Below, piece by piece: positions 35,015 to 44,052 of a DNA stretch of 64,000 bases; position 1 is the first letter of the stretch; every line of letters starts with the position of its first letter. The notes beneath the pieces were generated by a model that was not told the origin of the DNA, did no database searches, and was given only the letters and a program-made list of their open reading frames with translations. Origin of the DNA: Kaistia terrae. GTDB taxonomy: Bacteria; Pseudomonadota; Alphaproteobacteria; Rhizobiales; Kaistiaceae. The translations under genes and the position numbers were made by a program. The DNA lies in NCBI RefSeq assembly GCF_026344005.1, contig NZ_JAPKNH010000007.1:62001-126000 (forward strand), in the 5' to 3' direction.

Positions 35015-36077
35015 TGGCCCACTTCTCCGTCTCGATGCCGACGGCGTCGGCGATCGAGGGAATGCCTCGACGATCCAGAATGCGCGACAAGCCGGTCAGG
35101 ATCGCAGCCGGCAGGCCGGGGCCGCCATAGACGAAGCCGGAATAGATCTGCACCAGGTCGGCACCGGCCGCGATCTTGGCAAAGGCGGTTTCGGCCGACT
35201 CGATGCCGCCGACGCCGATCAGCGGCAGATCGGGGCCGACCAGCTTGCGGAAACGGGCCAACTGGATGGTCGAGAGGCGGAACAGCGGGCGACCGGACAG
35301 GCCGCCCATTTCCTCTGCCGTCGCGGCATCGAGCAGCTTCGGCCGGCTGATCGTCGTGTTCGAGACGATGACGCCGTCAATCTTTCGCGCCAGCGCCACC
35401 TCGGCGACGTCGGCAAGGCCGGCCTCGTCCATGTCGGGCGCGATCTTCAGCAGCACCGGCACGCGCCGCGACTGGCTGTCGCGCGCCTCGAGAACGCGCG
35501 AAAGAAGCTCGTCGAGCGCGCCGCGCGCCTGCAGGTCGCGCAGGCCGGGGGTGTTGGGCGACGAGACATTGACGGTGAAATAGGAAGCGATGTCGGAGAA
35601 GGTCTCGATCCCAGCGACATAATCGGCCACGCGATCGACCGCGTCCTTGTTGGCGCCGATATTGACGCCGACGAGGCCGGGCTTGCCGCGCCGCGCCTCA
35701 AGCCGACGTCGCGCCGCCGCGTGGCCTTCATTGTTGAAGCCGAGGCGGTTGATCACGCCATGATCGTCGACGAGGCGGAACATGCGCGGCTTCGGATTGC
35801 CGGGCTGGGCCAGCGGCGTGATCGTGCCGATTTCGACGAAGCCGAAGCCGAGCGCCAGCAGCGGATCCGGCACCTCGGCATTCTTGTCGAGGCCGGCGGC
35901 AATGCCGAGCGGATTAGCGAATTTCAGCCCGAACAGGGTTCGCGACAGGCGCGGGTCGCGGTCCGGGCGGACGCTCGGGTGCAACCCCGATGACAGCACC
36001 TTGATCGAAAGGCCATGCGCCACTTCCGGATCGATCCGGAACAGCAGCGGGCGAACGAGGCTGCCGAAAACGCTCAC
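35001..36077 (-). CDS. pyrD: Dihydroorotate dehydrogenase (quinone), class 2
   Basis: Flavoenzyme of pyrimidine biosynthesis that oxidises dihydroorotate to orotate using the quinone pool at the inner membrane. The 358 residues include the class 2 N-terminal extension (RPLLFRIDPEVAHGLSIKVL), NPLGIAAGLDKNAEVPD, GFGFVEIGTITPLAQPGNPK, FNNEGHAA, FTVNVSSPNTPGLR (with the catalytic Ser expected in class 2) and GVGGIESAETAFAKIAAGAD. GTG 36077 overlaps the stop of the DUF952 gene (GTGA), so both are one coupled unit. Confidence 0.95.
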   Translation of the reverse strand: MSVFGSLVRPLLFRIDPEVAHGLSIKVLSSGLHPSVRPDRDPRLSRTLFGLKFANPLGIAAGLDKNAEVPDPLLALGFGFVEIGTITPLAQPGNPKPRMFRLVDDHGVINRLGFNNEGHAAARRRLEARRGKPGLVGVNIGANKDAVDRVADYVAGIETFSDIASYFTVNVSSPNTPGLRDLQARGALDELLSRVLEARDSQSRRVPVLLKIAPDMDEAGLADVAEVALARKIDGVIVSNTTISRPKLLDAATAEEMGGLSGRPLFRLSTIQLARFRKLVGPDLPLIGVGGIESAETAFAKIAAGADLVQIYSGFVYGGPGLPAAILTGLSRILDRRGIPSIADAVGIETEKWASETA

Positions 36078-36418
36078 GCGGCCAGCTCAGGGAAAACGTG
36101 CTGACCATCCGTGCCGACCGGCAGCGCCTTGGTCCAGAGCACGGCGGAGAAATCAAGCGGGCCGTAGAGATGCGGGAACAGCGCGCCGCCGCGCGAGGGT
36201 TCCCATTTCAGCTTGTCGCCCAGCATCTCGCCATCGACCGCGACCAGCAGCAGATTGGACTCGCCGTTGAAATACTTGTCGGCGGTCTCGCGCGCCTGCT
36301 CGGCGGTGGAGAAATGAATGTAGCCATCGGCGAGATCGATCGGCGCGCCGGTAAAGACGCCCGCGTCCTTGGCTTCGCTCCAAAGGGCGTCGGGGGCGAT
36401 CTTGAAGATGACGGTCAT
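36074..36418 (-). CDS. DUF952 family protein
   Basis: A 114-residue cytoplasmic protein, starting MTVIFKIAPDALWSEAKDAG. DUF952 hallmarks are GYIHFSTAEQARETADKYF, LLLVAVDGEML and FPHLYGPLDFSAVL. The fold is related to ADP-ribosyl transfer/RNA 2'-phosphotransferase-like proteins, but no activity is established. The gene sits directly before pyrD with a 4-nt overlap, an arrangement common in rhizobia; a link to pyrimidine metabolism is inference only. Confidence 0.87.
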   Translation of the reverse strand: MTVIFKIAPDALWSEAKDAGVFTGAPIDLADGYIHFSTAEQARETADKYFNGESNLLLVAVDGEMLGDKLKWEPSRGGALFPHLYGPLDFSAVLWTKALPVGTDGQHVFPELAA

Positions 36419-36543
36419 GTGGATTCCTTGACGAGTTCGCGGGAAACTAGTCATGCCGCCGCCTCGGAACAAGAGCCCGCTTGCCGCAAGCGTCAAAATG
36501 CATCGATGCCGCTGGACAGGCCCCGGAGGCGGGGATAAAGCTA

Positions 36544-36569
36544 GTGGAAAGGGATTTATTCCTTTCCAC
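36544..36569. promoter_or_regulatory. Dyad upstream of the S24 repressor-like gene, candidate operator
   Basis: Perfect 9-bp inverted arms GTGGAAAGG and CCTTTCCAC separated by GATTTATT, about 60 bp before the S24 gene and within the region shared with the divergent DUF952-pyrD promoter. The symmetry, AT-rich centre and position fit an autoregulatory repressor site; this is inference. Confidence 0.45.
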
Positions 36570-36629
36570 CGTGCTCGAACGAAGCGCGGCACACAGCGGG
36601 CCAGGCCCGCATTCGCGGAGACTTCCGCC

Positions 36630-37277
36630 ATGTTGTCGCACGAGCGGATCTGGGCGGCGATCGATCGTCTGGCCGCCCGCAATGAGTTGACAGCCTCGGG
36701 CCTTGCCCGCAAGGCCGGCCTCGACCCGACCACGTTCAACCGTTCGAAGCGGGTCGCCAGTGACGGCAGACCGCGCTGGCCGTCGACGGAAAGCATTTCC
36801 AAGATACTCGAGGCGACGGGCGAACAGCTCGATGCCTTCATGGGGCTGATGGTGCGGCGGACGACGCCGCCCGAGCAGGCCGGGCCGTTCCGCCATGTCC
36901 CCCTGCTCGGCTTTGCGCAGGCCGGCGACGGTGGCTTTTTCGACGATGGCGGCTTCCCGGTCGGACAGGGCTGGGACGAGGTCGCCATTCCCCAGACGGC
37001 CACAACCGAAGGCGTCTATGCGCTGGAAGTCTCCGGGGAATCGATGATGCCGCTCTATCGCGCCGGCGACGTCATCATCGTCTCGCCGACCGCGACCTGC
37101 CACCCCGGCGACCGCGTCGTCGTGCGCACGCAGGGCGGCGAGGTCATGGCCAAGGTGCTTGCCCGCAAGACGGCGAAGACCGTCGAGCTTCTCTCCATCA
37201 ATCCCGAGCATCCCAACCGCGAGATCGCCGCGCGAGAAATCGAGTGGATGGCGCGGATCATCTGGGCGAGCCAGTGA
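36630..37277 (+). CDS. S24 family LexA/CI-like transcriptional repressor-peptidase
   Basis: A 215-residue protein with an N-terminal helix-turn-helix (ELTASGLARKAGLDPTTFNR, residues about 19-38) and a C-terminal S24 peptidase domain. Ser138 lies in EVSGESMMPLYRAGD and Lys175 in EVMAKVLA, the catalytic dyad of LexA-type self-cleavage; an Ala-Gly pair at 98-99 (AQAGD) is a plausible cleavage site. It is distinct from LexA in its DNA-binding part and resembles phage CI-like chromosomal regulators of rhizobia. Its stop overlaps the next gene's start (GTGA). Confidence 0.85.
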   Translation: MLSHERIWAAIDRLAARNELTASGLARKAGLDPTTFNRSKRVASDGRPRWPSTESISKILEATGEQLDAFMGLMVRRTTPPEQAGPFRHVPLLGFAQAGDGGFFDDGGFPVGQGWDEVAIPQTATTEGVYALEVSGESMMPLYRAGDVIIVSPTATCHPGDRVVVRTQGGEVMAKVLARKTAKTVELLSINPEHPNREIAAREIEWMARIIWASQ

Positions 37278-38077
37278 GAACGGCGCTCGCCGCGCTTTGC
37301 CTTGTCGCGGTGATCGGCCTCGCCGTGATCGTTACCTCGCAGATCGGCGGCCTCGATGGCCGCGAACTCGCCGGACTGATGGGCGAGCCCGCGCCGGAAC
37401 AGGTATCCATCCCGGCAGAGCCGGAGGGATTGCCTCGCTTCAGCGGTCGCGAGACCCGAGAGGAAAAAGGCTCCGGATCGAACGAGCCCGATTCCGAAAT
37501 GCCGACAGCAGCGTCGGAATCAGCCCTTCCAGAGGTCTCGGCCGAACGGGTCGCCCAGGCGCCGCGCAATGTCACGGGCCCCGGCATGACCCAGGCTCCC
37601 GCCATCAACGGCCCGATCGAACGCGAAGCGGTTCCGAAGAAACCGCCTGCGCCGCCCCGCTGGAGAACCTATGCGCCAGTTGTCGTGCGGGAGGCAGGGC
37701 TGCTGGATCTCGGTGACCTGACCGTGCGCCTCGCCGGTCTGGCCCCGCTTTCCGGCGATCGCCTGTGCCATCCGGCCGAGGCTGGCGATCCGGCGGCCGA
37801 GGTCGCCTGCGCCAAGCTCGCGCTGACGGCGCTGCGCCGCCGCATCCGGGCGCTTGGCGTCGAGTGCCACGTTTCCGCCAACGACGCTGCCAACCCGATC
37901 ATCGCGCCCTGCCGGATCGGCACGACCGATCTCGGGCTATGGCTCATCGAGCAAGGCTGGGCCGAAGCGGCGGCGAAAGCGCCGGAGGGCTACGAGCAGG
38001 CCGAGGCCGAAGCCCGTTGCCTTCGGCTCGGCATCTGGCAACAAGATCCCGCTCCCGCCGATTGCCCGCGGAACTAG
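37274..38077 (+). CDS. Membrane-anchored thermonuclease-like protein
   Basis: A 267-residue protein with an N-terminal membrane helix (ALAALCLVAVIGLAVIVTSQ), a long disordered linker (about 40-150, rich in Glu, Pro and Ser) and a C-terminal SNase-like domain: LDLGDLTVRLAGLAPLSGDR, a run of four or five cysteines and DLGLWLIEQGWAEAAAKAPE with RCLRLGIW near the end. The catalytic Arg/Glu pattern of active staphylococcal-type nucleases is not clearly present, so activity is uncertain. Translation is coupled to the S24 gene through a GTGA overlap. Confidence 0.68.
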   Translation: MRTALAALCLVAVIGLAVIVTSQIGGLDGRELAGLMGEPAPEQVSIPAEPEGLPRFSGRETREEKGSGSNEPDSEMPTAASESALPEVSAERVAQAPRNVTGPGMTQAPAINGPIEREAVPKKPPAPPRWRTYAPVVVREAGLLDLGDLTVRLAGLAPLSGDRLCHPAEAGDPAAEVACAKLALTALRRRIRALGVECHVSANDAANPIIAPCRIGTTDLGLWLIEQGWAEAAAKAPEGYEQAEAEARCLRLGIWQQDPAPADCPRN

Positions 38078-38084
38078 GCCAGCC

Positions 38085-38708
38085 TCAGGCCGCCTTGCGC
38101 CAGCCTGCCGCCAGAATGCCCGCGCCGACCAGCAGCCCGCCGCCGGTCCGGTTGACGATGCGCTGGACGCTCGGTTTGCGAATGGTGCGCCGGGCGCCCG
38201 CCGCAATCAGCGCGTAGCTCGCCGCATTGATCGTCGCCAGCACGAGGAAGGTCACCTCGAACAGGATCATCTGCGGCAGCAGCGGCTCACTGGAGATGAG
38301 GAACTGCGGCAGGAAGGCGACGAAGAAAACGAGGCTCTTCGGATTCAACGCCGTCACGGCATAGGCATGCAGGAAGATGCGCAGCGGTCGCGCCTCGTTC
38401 GTCTGCGCTTCTGCCTGCTCGCCGACCGGCGCGCGCCAGAGCTTGATGCCGAGATAGATGAGATAGGCGCCGCCGACCCATTTCAGCACCGTGAACAGCG
38501 CCGCCGAGGCGGCGAGCAGCGCACCGAGGCCGAGCATCGATGCGGTCATGGCGGTGAAATCGCCCAGCGCCACGCCGGCGACGGTCGCACCGGCCGATTT
38601 ACGGCCATGGCTCAGCGCATAGGAGATGACGAGCAGGACGGTCGGGCCGGGGATGGCGAGGATCACGGCCGAGGCGGCGGCGAAGGCCAGCCAGTGTTCG
38701 AAGGACAT
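38085..38708 (-). CDS. LysE family amino acid/metabolite exporter
   Basis: Inner-membrane exporter of 207 residues with six helices. The N-terminal SAVILAIPGPTVLLVISYAL contains the LysE/RhtB GPxxxxV motif; GGAYLIYLGIKLWR and NPKSLVFFVAFLPQFL are the other family signatures. The group exports amino acids, homoserine lactones or similar solutes. ATG 38708 is chosen because GGGGAG lies 7 nt upstream; that Shine-Dalgarno would be inside the coding sequence if ATG 38738 were used. Substrate unknown. Confidence 0.88.
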   Translation of the reverse strand: MSFEHWLAFAAASAVILAIPGPTVLLVISYALSHGRKSAGATVAGVALGDFTAMTASMLGLGALLAASAALFTVLKWVGGAYLIYLGIKLWRAPVGEQAEAQTNEARPLRIFLHAYAVTALNPKSLVFFVAFLPQFLISSEPLLPQMILFEVTFLVLATINAASYALIAAGARRTIRKPSVQRIVNRTGGGLLVGAGILAAGWRKAA

Positions 38709-38792
38709 CAGGTACTCCCCTAACAGGAGGGTATCCATCCCTCAAAGTCGGGTTTCCGCAAGTGCGCATGCGCGTCCCGATTCAAGCCTCGA

Positions 38793-39053
38793 TCAAATCC
38801 TGCGGACCGGCTTCGCCGACACATCCGATCCATCGCCTGGCAGCAGGCATTCCGGCGCGATATCGGGCCAGGACTGAACCTCGCAGCCTTGACGGCCACC
38901 GACTGAAACCTTGTCGAACAGGGTCAGGGCCGTCGGGTCCTTGGCGCCGCTGGTGAGGCTCATCGCCTCGTCGCCATAGGCCGTGATGCCGAGGGTGACG
39001 ATCACTGCCGCGGCCAAAAGGCTGATGATGGTACGCGCATTGAACTTGGCCAT
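38793..39053 (-). CDS. Small exported hypothetical protein
   Basis: An 86-residue protein with an N-terminal hydrophobic segment (IISLLAAAVIVTLGITAYG) that is a signal peptide or anchor, followed by a short domain with two cysteines (RQGCEVQSWPDIAPECLLPG). The QSWP...C motif recurs in small secreted rhizobial proteins of unknown function. ATG 39053 is taken because MAKFNART gives a typical n-region; an extension to 39131 has no support. Confidence 0.6.
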   Translation of the reverse strand: MAKFNARTIISLLAAAVIVTLGITAYGDEAMSLTSGAKDPTALTLFDKVSVGGRQGCEVQSWPDIAPECLLPGDGSDVSAKPVRRI

Positions 39054-39330
39054 TTCGATCCGCGTCCCCTTGGACGCCCCCTGGTTTCCGCTGCGAGCCC
39101 AACGCCGGCTGCCATGGCCTTCTTTCATCATGACGCTGGGGAAACGTCAGTGATGACCATCACAAAACCCGCTCAGACCGACACAACAACGCCCATCGCG
39201 CGCGGGACGCCCGGCGGGGTTTTCCTTTCCAACAAACACGGCATCTACAACATCGATTTTCTTGATCAAACTAGTCGTCATTCTGTCCAATGGGAGCACC
39301 CGGCAACCTGCCTGAGCTTCGGAGACAACC

Positions 39331-40296
39331 ATGATTACACGTCGCCATTTCGGACTTTTGGCAGGAACCGGCCTTGCCGGCATCGCCGCCATTACCCTCA
39401 CAGGCCGCCCGGCCGCCGCGACCGAAGCGAAGGCGCTGCGGATCGGCTACCAGAAGGCCGGCCTTCTCGCCGTCGCGCGTCGCGAAAAATCGATCGAGAA
39501 GCGGCTCGAGGCCGACGGCACGACCGTCACATGGGTCGAGTTCGCAGCGGGGCCGCCGCTGCTGGAAGCTCTCAATGTCGGCGCCATCGACTTCGGCTGG
39601 ACCGGCGACGCGCCGCCGATCTTCGCACAGGCCGCCGGCGCCAATCTCGTCTATGTCGGCGCCGCCCCCTCTAACGGCAAAGGCGAGGCAATCATCGTCA
39701 AGGACGGCTCGCCGGCCAAGACCGTCGCCGACCTAAAGGGCAAGAAGATCGCCGTCACCAAGGGCTCCAGCGCGCATAATCTGCTGGTCGCCGCGTTGGA
39801 AAAGGCGGGCGTCGCCTTCGCAGACATCACCCCGGTCTATCTCTCGCCGGCCGACGCCGCCGCCGCCTTTGCCAGCGACAGCGTCGATGCCTGGTCGATC
39901 TGGGATCCCTTCCTGGCGCTGGCCGAAGCCCGCCAGCCGGTGCGCCAGCTGACCACCACGGCCGACACGGTCGCGGTCAACACCTACCTGCTCGCCAACA
40001 AGACCTTTGCCAACGCCAACCCGGCCATCGTCACCAAGACCATTGCCGGCCTGACGGACACGGCCGACTGGGCCAACGCCAATCGTTCCGAGATCGCGAA
40101 GGCGCTGTCGGAGATCACCGGCGTGCCGATCGGCCCGCAGACCGTTGCCGTCGAGCGCACCGTCTATGGCATCGAGCCGCTGACGGACGCGATCATCGCC
40201 GGCCAGCAGGTGACGGCCGACCGCTTCTTCAAGCTCGGCCTGATCCCCAAGCAGATTGTCGTGACCGATGCGGTCTGGGCCGCGCCGAAGGCCTAG
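39331..40296 (+). CDS. ssuA: Aliphatic sulfonate ABC transporter, substrate-binding protein
   Basis: Periplasmic binding protein of 321 residues for alkanesulfonate import, first gene of an ssuADCB set. It starts with a twin-arginine-like signal (MITRRHFGLLAGTGLAGIAA) and has the family features LRIGYQKAGLLAVARREKSI, WVEFAAGPPLLEALNVGAID, TGDAPPIFAQAAG and VDAWSIWDPFLALAEA. CGGAGA precedes the ATG. An intercistronic hairpin separates it from ssuD. The operon lets the cell use sulfonates as sulfur source, normally under sulfate limitation. Confidence 0.92.
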   Translation: MITRRHFGLLAGTGLAGIAAITLTGRPAAATEAKALRIGYQKAGLLAVARREKSIEKRLEADGTTVTWVEFAAGPPLLEALNVGAIDFGWTGDAPPIFAQAAGANLVYVGAAPSNGKGEAIIVKDGSPAKTVADLKGKKIAVTKGSSAHNLLVAALEKAGVAFADITPVYLSPADAAAAFASDSVDAWSIWDPFLALAEARQPVRQLTTTADTVAVNTYLLANKTFANANPAIVTKTIAGLTDTADWANANRSEIAKALSEITGVPIGPQTVAVERTVYGIEPLTDAIIAGQQVTADRFFKLGLIPKQIVVTDAVWAAPKA

Positions 40297-40309
40297 GGCC
40301 TCCCACCAG

Positions 40310-40352
40310 GCGCCGTTCGAGCCGGACCTTCGGGCCATGGCGCGAACGGCGC
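40310..40352 (+). promoter_or_regulatory. Intercistronic hairpin between ssuA and ssuD
   Basis: Perfect 10-bp arms GCGCCGTTCG (40310-40319) and CGAACGGCGC (40343-40352) enclose GCCGGACCTTCGGGCC, which can form an inner stem. No T-tract follows. It could protect the ssuA 3' end and raise binding-protein yield over the rest of the operon (inference from similar operons). Confidence 0.55.
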
Positions 40353-40389
40353 AGTTCCGTTCCTGAATCCGTGTCACAAGGCCGCCGCC

Positions 40390-41550
40390 ATGACCGTCAC
40401 CACCACCACCGATCCGCTCAATTTCTTCTGGTTCATCCCGACCTATGGCGATGGCACCTATCTCGGCTCCGAGACGCAGCAGCGCCCGCCCGAGTTCGGC
40501 TATTTCAAGGAAATCGCCCAGGCGGTCGATCGCCTCGGCTTCGGCGGCGTGCTGTTGCCGACCGGCCAGGCCTGCGAGGAAAGCTGGGTCACGGCCGCCG
40601 GCCTTGCGACGGTGACGGAGAAGCTCAAATTCCTCGTGGCGCTGCGTCCCGGCGTCGTCCAGCCCGCCTATGCGGCGCGGCAGACGGCAGCGCTGGACCG
40701 GCTTTCGAACGGCCGGCTGCTGCTCAACGTCGTGGTCGGCGGCAACCCGGTCGAGCTTGCCGGTGATGGCGTGTTCCTGCCGCATGACCAGCGCTATGAG
40801 CAGGCGGCAGAATTCCTCAAGATCTGGAGCGGTCTTGTCGCCGGCGAGCGCGTCGACTTTTCCGGCAAGCATTATCGCGTCGAAAAGGGCCGGCTCGATT
40901 TCCCGCCGGTGCAGAACCCGCCGCCGCTCTATTTCGGCGGCTCGTCGGAGGCCGGCATCGATCTCGCCGCCGAGCAATGCGAACTTTACCTCACCTGGGG
41001 CGAGCCGCTGGAAGCGGTCGCCGGAAAGATCGAGGCGGCCCGCGCCCGCGCGGCGGCCCGCGCCCGCAAATTGCGCTTCGGCATCCGCCTGCATTTCATC
41101 GTCCGCGAGACCGAGGATGAGGCCTGGGCCGCGGCCGACAAGCTGATCAGCCGCATTTCCGACGAACAGATCGAGATCGCCTACAAGCGCTTCACCAAGG
41201 AGATGGATTCGGTCGGCCAGCGCCGCATGGCGGAACTGCATGGCGGCCGCCGCGACAAGCTGCTGGTGGCGCCGAACCTCTGGGCCGGCGTCGGTCTGGT
41301 GCGCGGTGGTGCCGGCACAGCCCTGGTCGGCACCCCGAAGCAGGTGGCGGACCGGCTGCGCGAATACCAGGCGCTCGGCATCGATACGGTGATCGGCTCC
41401 GGCTATCCGCATCTGGAAGAATCCTACCGCGTCGCCGAGCTTCTGTTCCCCGAGCTCGGCATCAACGTGGCACGGCGCGGCGTCAGCCGGGCGATCCAGA
41501 ACGAGTTCGGCGTCGACGAGACGGCGCGCAAGCTCGCCTCGGCCTCTTGA
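40390..41550 (+). CDS. ssuD: FMNH2-dependent alkanesulfonate monooxygenase
   Basis: Luciferase-fold flavin monooxygenase of 386 residues that cleaves alkanesulfonates to aldehyde and sulfite using FMNH2 and oxygen. Visible signatures are [74 protein letters not shown] and [17 protein letters not shown]. Length and motifs fit SsuD closely. No ssuE flavin reductase is in the window, so reduced FMN must come from an unlinked reductase. The stop overlaps the ssuC start by one base (TGATG). Confidence 0.95.
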   Translation: MTVTTTTDPLNFFWFIPTYGDGTYLGSETQQRPPEFGYFKEIAQAVDRLGFGGVLLPTGQACEESWVTAAGLATVTEKLKFLVALRPGVVQPAYAARQTAALDRLSNGRLLLNVVVGGNPVELAGDGVFLPHDQRYEQAAEFLKIWSGLVAGERVDFSGKHYRVEKGRLDFPPVQNPPPLYFGGSSEAGIDLAAEQCELYLTWGEPLEAVAGKIEAARARAAARARKLRFGIRLHFIVRETEDEAWAAADKLISRISDEQIEIAYKRFTKEMDSVGQRRMAELHGGRRDKLLVAPNLWAGVGLVRGGAGTALVGTPKQVADRLREYQALGIDTVIGSGYPHLEESYRVAELLFPELGINVARRGVSRAIQNEFGVDETARKLASAS

Positions 41551-42314
41551 TGAAGATCCCCCGCGCGCTCATCGGCTGGATCCTGCCCGTCGCCGCCCTC
41601 CTTCTTTGGGAGCTGCTGGCCCGGATCGGCTTCATCCCGGCCAATGTGTTGCCGGCGCCGACCGCCGTCGCCATCGCGCTCTGGCGGGTGCTGCAATCGG
41701 GCGAGCTGGTCGAGAACATCCGCGTCAGCTTCTGGCGCGCCAGCATCGGCTTTCTCATCGGCGGCGCAGTTGGCTTCGCCTTCGGGCTCGCCAATGGCCT
41801 GTCGCGCTTCAGCGAGGCGCTGACCGACACAACGCTGCAGATGGTGCGCAACGTGCCGCATCTGGCGCTGATCCCGCTCGTCATCCTGTGGTTCGGCATC
41901 GACGAGCAGGCAAAACTCCTCCTCGTCGCGCTCGGCGTGTTCTTCCCGATCTACATCAACACGCTGGCCGGCATCCGTTCCGTCGACCCGCAGCTGGTCG
42001 AGATGGGCAAGACCTATGGCATGAACGGCAACGATCTGTTCTGGAAGGTGATCCTGCCCGGCGCCCTGCCCTCGATCTTCGTCGGCGTGCGCTTCGGTCT
42101 CGGCATCATGTGGCTGACGCTGATCGTCGCCGAGACGATCGCCGCTTCCTCCGGCATCGGCTACATGGCGATGCAGGCGCGCGAGTTCATGATGACCGAC
42201 GTCGTCGTGCTGACGATCCTGATCTACGCGCTGCTCGGCAAGCTCGCAGACACCACGGCACGGATCCTGGAGCGGCGGACTCTGGCCTGGAACCCGGCGT
42301 TCCAGAATGTTTGA
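41550..42314 (+). CDS. ssuC: Aliphatic sulfonate ABC transporter, permease
   Basis: Inner-membrane permease of 254 residues with about six helices. The BPD_transp_1 coupling loop is seen as [23 protein letters not shown] (EAA-type loop, about residues 150-172), and [20 protein letters not shown] is typical of the SsuC/TauC group. Located between ssuD and ssuB in the classical order; ATG 41550 shares its A with the ssuD stop. Confidence 0.94.
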   Translation: MKIPRALIGWILPVAALLLWELLARIGFIPANVLPAPTAVAIALWRVLQSGELVENIRVSFWRASIGFLIGGAVGFAFGLANGLSRFSEALTDTTLQMVRNVPHLALIPLVILWFGIDEQAKLLLVALGVFFPIYINTLAGIRSVDPQLVEMGKTYGMNGNDLFWKVILPGALPSIFVGVRFGLGIMWLTLIVAETIAASSGIGYMAMQAREFMMTDVVVLTILIYALLGKLADTTARILERRTLAWNPAFQNV

Positions 42315-42327
42315 GGGAAGCAACGCC

Positions 42328-43182
42328 ATGTTCGCCGATACACTCGCCTTCATCGAGACCGCCAGCCGCACGCCGCCGCGCGATTTGCCCTCTTCCCGGC
42401 AAATCCCCTTCGAGGTCACGGATGAAGCCGATGTCGGGACACGCGGCATGGGCCTTTCCATTCGCGGCCTGGTCAAGGCGTTCGACGGCCCGCCGGTGAT
42501 CGATGGCATCGACCTAGAGATCCCCGCCGGCCAATCCGTTGCCATTGTCGGCAAGAGCGGTTGCGGCAAGAGCACGCTGCTCCGCCTGATCATGGGGTTG
42601 GAAACGCCGACAAGCGGCTCGATCACCCGCGTCGGCGAAAACGCGGCGACGTCCGCCCGCTTCATCTTCCAGGAGCCGCGCTTGCTGCCCTGGGCCAGCG
42701 TCGCCGGCAATGTCGCCGTCGGCCTTGGCCGCGCCGGCACGGCGAAAGCGCGCCGCGAGGCAGCGCTGAAGGCGCTGGCCGACGTCGGGCTCGACGGGCG
42801 CGGCGACGCCTGGCCCTCCGTGCTTTCGGGCGGCCAGAAGCAGCGCGTCGCGCTTGCGCGCGCCCTGGTCTCGCGGCCGCGCCTGCTCGCCCTCGACGAA
42901 CCGCTCGGCGCGCTCGATGCCCTGACGCGGATCTCGATGCAGGGGCTGGTCGAGCGGGTCTGGCGGGCGCAGCGTTTCACCTCGATCCTCGTCACCCACG
43001 ACGTCTCCGAGGCGATCGCGCTGGCTGATCGCATCCTGCTGATCGAGGATGGCCGCATCGCGCTCGATATCGACGTGCCGCTCGCCTGGCCGCGCCAGCG
43101 CGGCACACCGGCCTTCGCGAGCCTGGAGAAGACGGTGCTTGATCGGCTTTTCGACGGTTTCGAAGGCGGCGCAGCAATCTGA
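42328..43182 (+). CDS. ssuB: Aliphatic sulfonate ABC transporter, ATP-binding protein
   Basis: ATPase subunit, 284 residues, with an N-terminal extension of about 45 residues before the core. Walker [15 protein letters not shown]-loop [14 protein letters not shown], signature [15 protein letters not shown], Walker [13 protein letters not shown] and the switch His in LVTHDVSEA are all present. ATG 42328 is preferred because GAGGGA lies about 9 nt upstream; ATG 42307 overlapping ssuC is possible. Last gene of the ssu operon. Confidence 0.93.
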   Translation: MFADTLAFIETASRTPPRDLPSSRQIPFEVTDEADVGTRGMGLSIRGLVKAFDGPPVIDGIDLEIPAGQSVAIVGKSGCGKSTLLRLIMGLETPTSGSITRVGENAATSARFIFQEPRLLPWASVAGNVAVGLGRAGTAKARREAALKALADVGLDGRGDAWPSVLSGGQKQRVALARALVSRPRLLALDEPLGALDALTRISMQGLVERVWRAQRFTSILVTHDVSEAIALADRILLIEDGRIALDIDVPLAWPRQRGTPAFASLEKTVLDRLFDGFEGGAAI

Positions 43183-43246
43183 CGCTTTCGCATCCACGAC
43201 GCGATCCATACTATGCCGGTCCAATCGAACCTCCGGCAGGCCCATG

Positions 43247-43924
43247 ATGACCGAAATGATCCAGACGATCCGCCCGCGCCTCTTCCTCGACAGCGCCGAC
43301 AGGGCCGCCTGGGACGAATGGCTGCCGACCGGCCTCTTCCACGGCATCACCACCAACCCGACCATCCTCGCCAATGCCGGCGTCGCCAACACGCTGGCCG
43401 AGTTGAGCCGGCTGTCGCACATCGCCTTCGAGGCCGATGTCGCCGAATTCCAGGCCCAGACCTGGGGCCGCAGCAGCGAAGCGCTGATCGACAATGGCCG
43501 CGTCATCGCTGCGCTCGACCCGCGCATGGTGGTCAAGGTGCCGATCACGCGGGAAGGCGCCATCGCCGCCGCGACGCTGAAGGCGGAAGGTGTCCGCATC
43601 ACCATGACCGCCGTCTACGCCGCACACCAGGCGCTCTCCGCCGCCGCCATCGGCGCCGATTACGTCGCGCCCTATCTCGGCCGCATGAACGATGCCGGCC
43701 GCGACGGCTATGGCGAGATCGCCGCCATGCAGGAGATCATCCGCGCCTCCGGCAGCGAGACCCGCGTGCTGGTTGCCAGCCTGCGCGCCGCCGACGACCT
43801 GGTCCGGCTCGGCCGGCTCGGCCTCGACACCTTCACCTTCTCGCCCAAGGTCGCCGCCTCGCTCTTCGCCGAAGAGCTGACGGAAGCCGCCGCCGAAGTG
43901 TTCGAAAAGGCCGCGGAAGGCTGA
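43247..43924 (+). CDS. Transaldolase / fructose-6-phosphate aldolase family protein
   Basis: A TIM-barrel class I aldolase of 225 residues. It shows LFLDSADRAAWDEW, GITTNPTILANAG, the Schiff-base lysine region DPRMVVKVPIT, ITMTAVYAAHQALSAAAIGA, YVAPYLGRMNDAGRDG and VLVASLRAADDLVRLGRLGL. The size fits the short FSA/TalC-like branch rather than 320-residue transaldolases. ATG 43247 has GGCAGG 6 nt upstream. It follows ssuB by about 60 bp on the same strand, but a functional link with sulfonates is not evident. Confidence 0.85.
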   Translation: MTEMIQTIRPRLFLDSADRAAWDEWLPTGLFHGITTNPTILANAGVANTLAELSRLSHIAFEADVAEFQAQTWGRSSEALIDNGRVIAALDPRMVVKVPITREGAIAAATLKAEGVRITMTAVYAAHQALSAAAIGADYVAPYLGRMNDAGRDGYGEIAAMQEIIRASGSETRVLVASLRAADDLVRLGRLGLDTFTFSPKVAASLFAEELTEAAAEVFEKAAEG

Positions 43925-43935
43925 CGCTTGCCCCG

Positions 43936-44034
43936 ATGGCGTCCAGGACCTGCACGTCCTCCAAAGCTCCCGGCACGCAGGATCTCGGCCTGACGTCGCA
44001 GACCGCCACCGTCGGCGTGAACTGCCGCTGCTGA
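43936..44034 (+). CDS. Possible 32-residue cysteine-containing small peptide
   Basis: A short frame encoding MASRTCTSSKAPGTQDLG and ending VGVNCRC, directly after the aldolase gene and just before an intrinsic terminator at 44053-44088. Three cysteines, and Ser/Thr-rich. No convincing Shine-Dalgarno precedes the ATG, so translation would depend on coupling. It may equally be 3' untranslated RNA of the aldolase transcript. Confidence 0.25.
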   Translation: MASRTCTSSKAPGTQDLGLTSQTATVGVNCRC

Positions 44035-44052
44035 TCCATGCAGGATACTTGG

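Noticed and set aside
39230-39330. SAM-I (S-box) riboswitch before ssuA
   Set aside because: Only one short word matches; the other S-box blocks and a terminator are missing.
41424-43193. 589-codon minus frame opposite ssuC and ssuB
   Set aside because: Shadow of two genes with complete ABC motifs on the plus strand.
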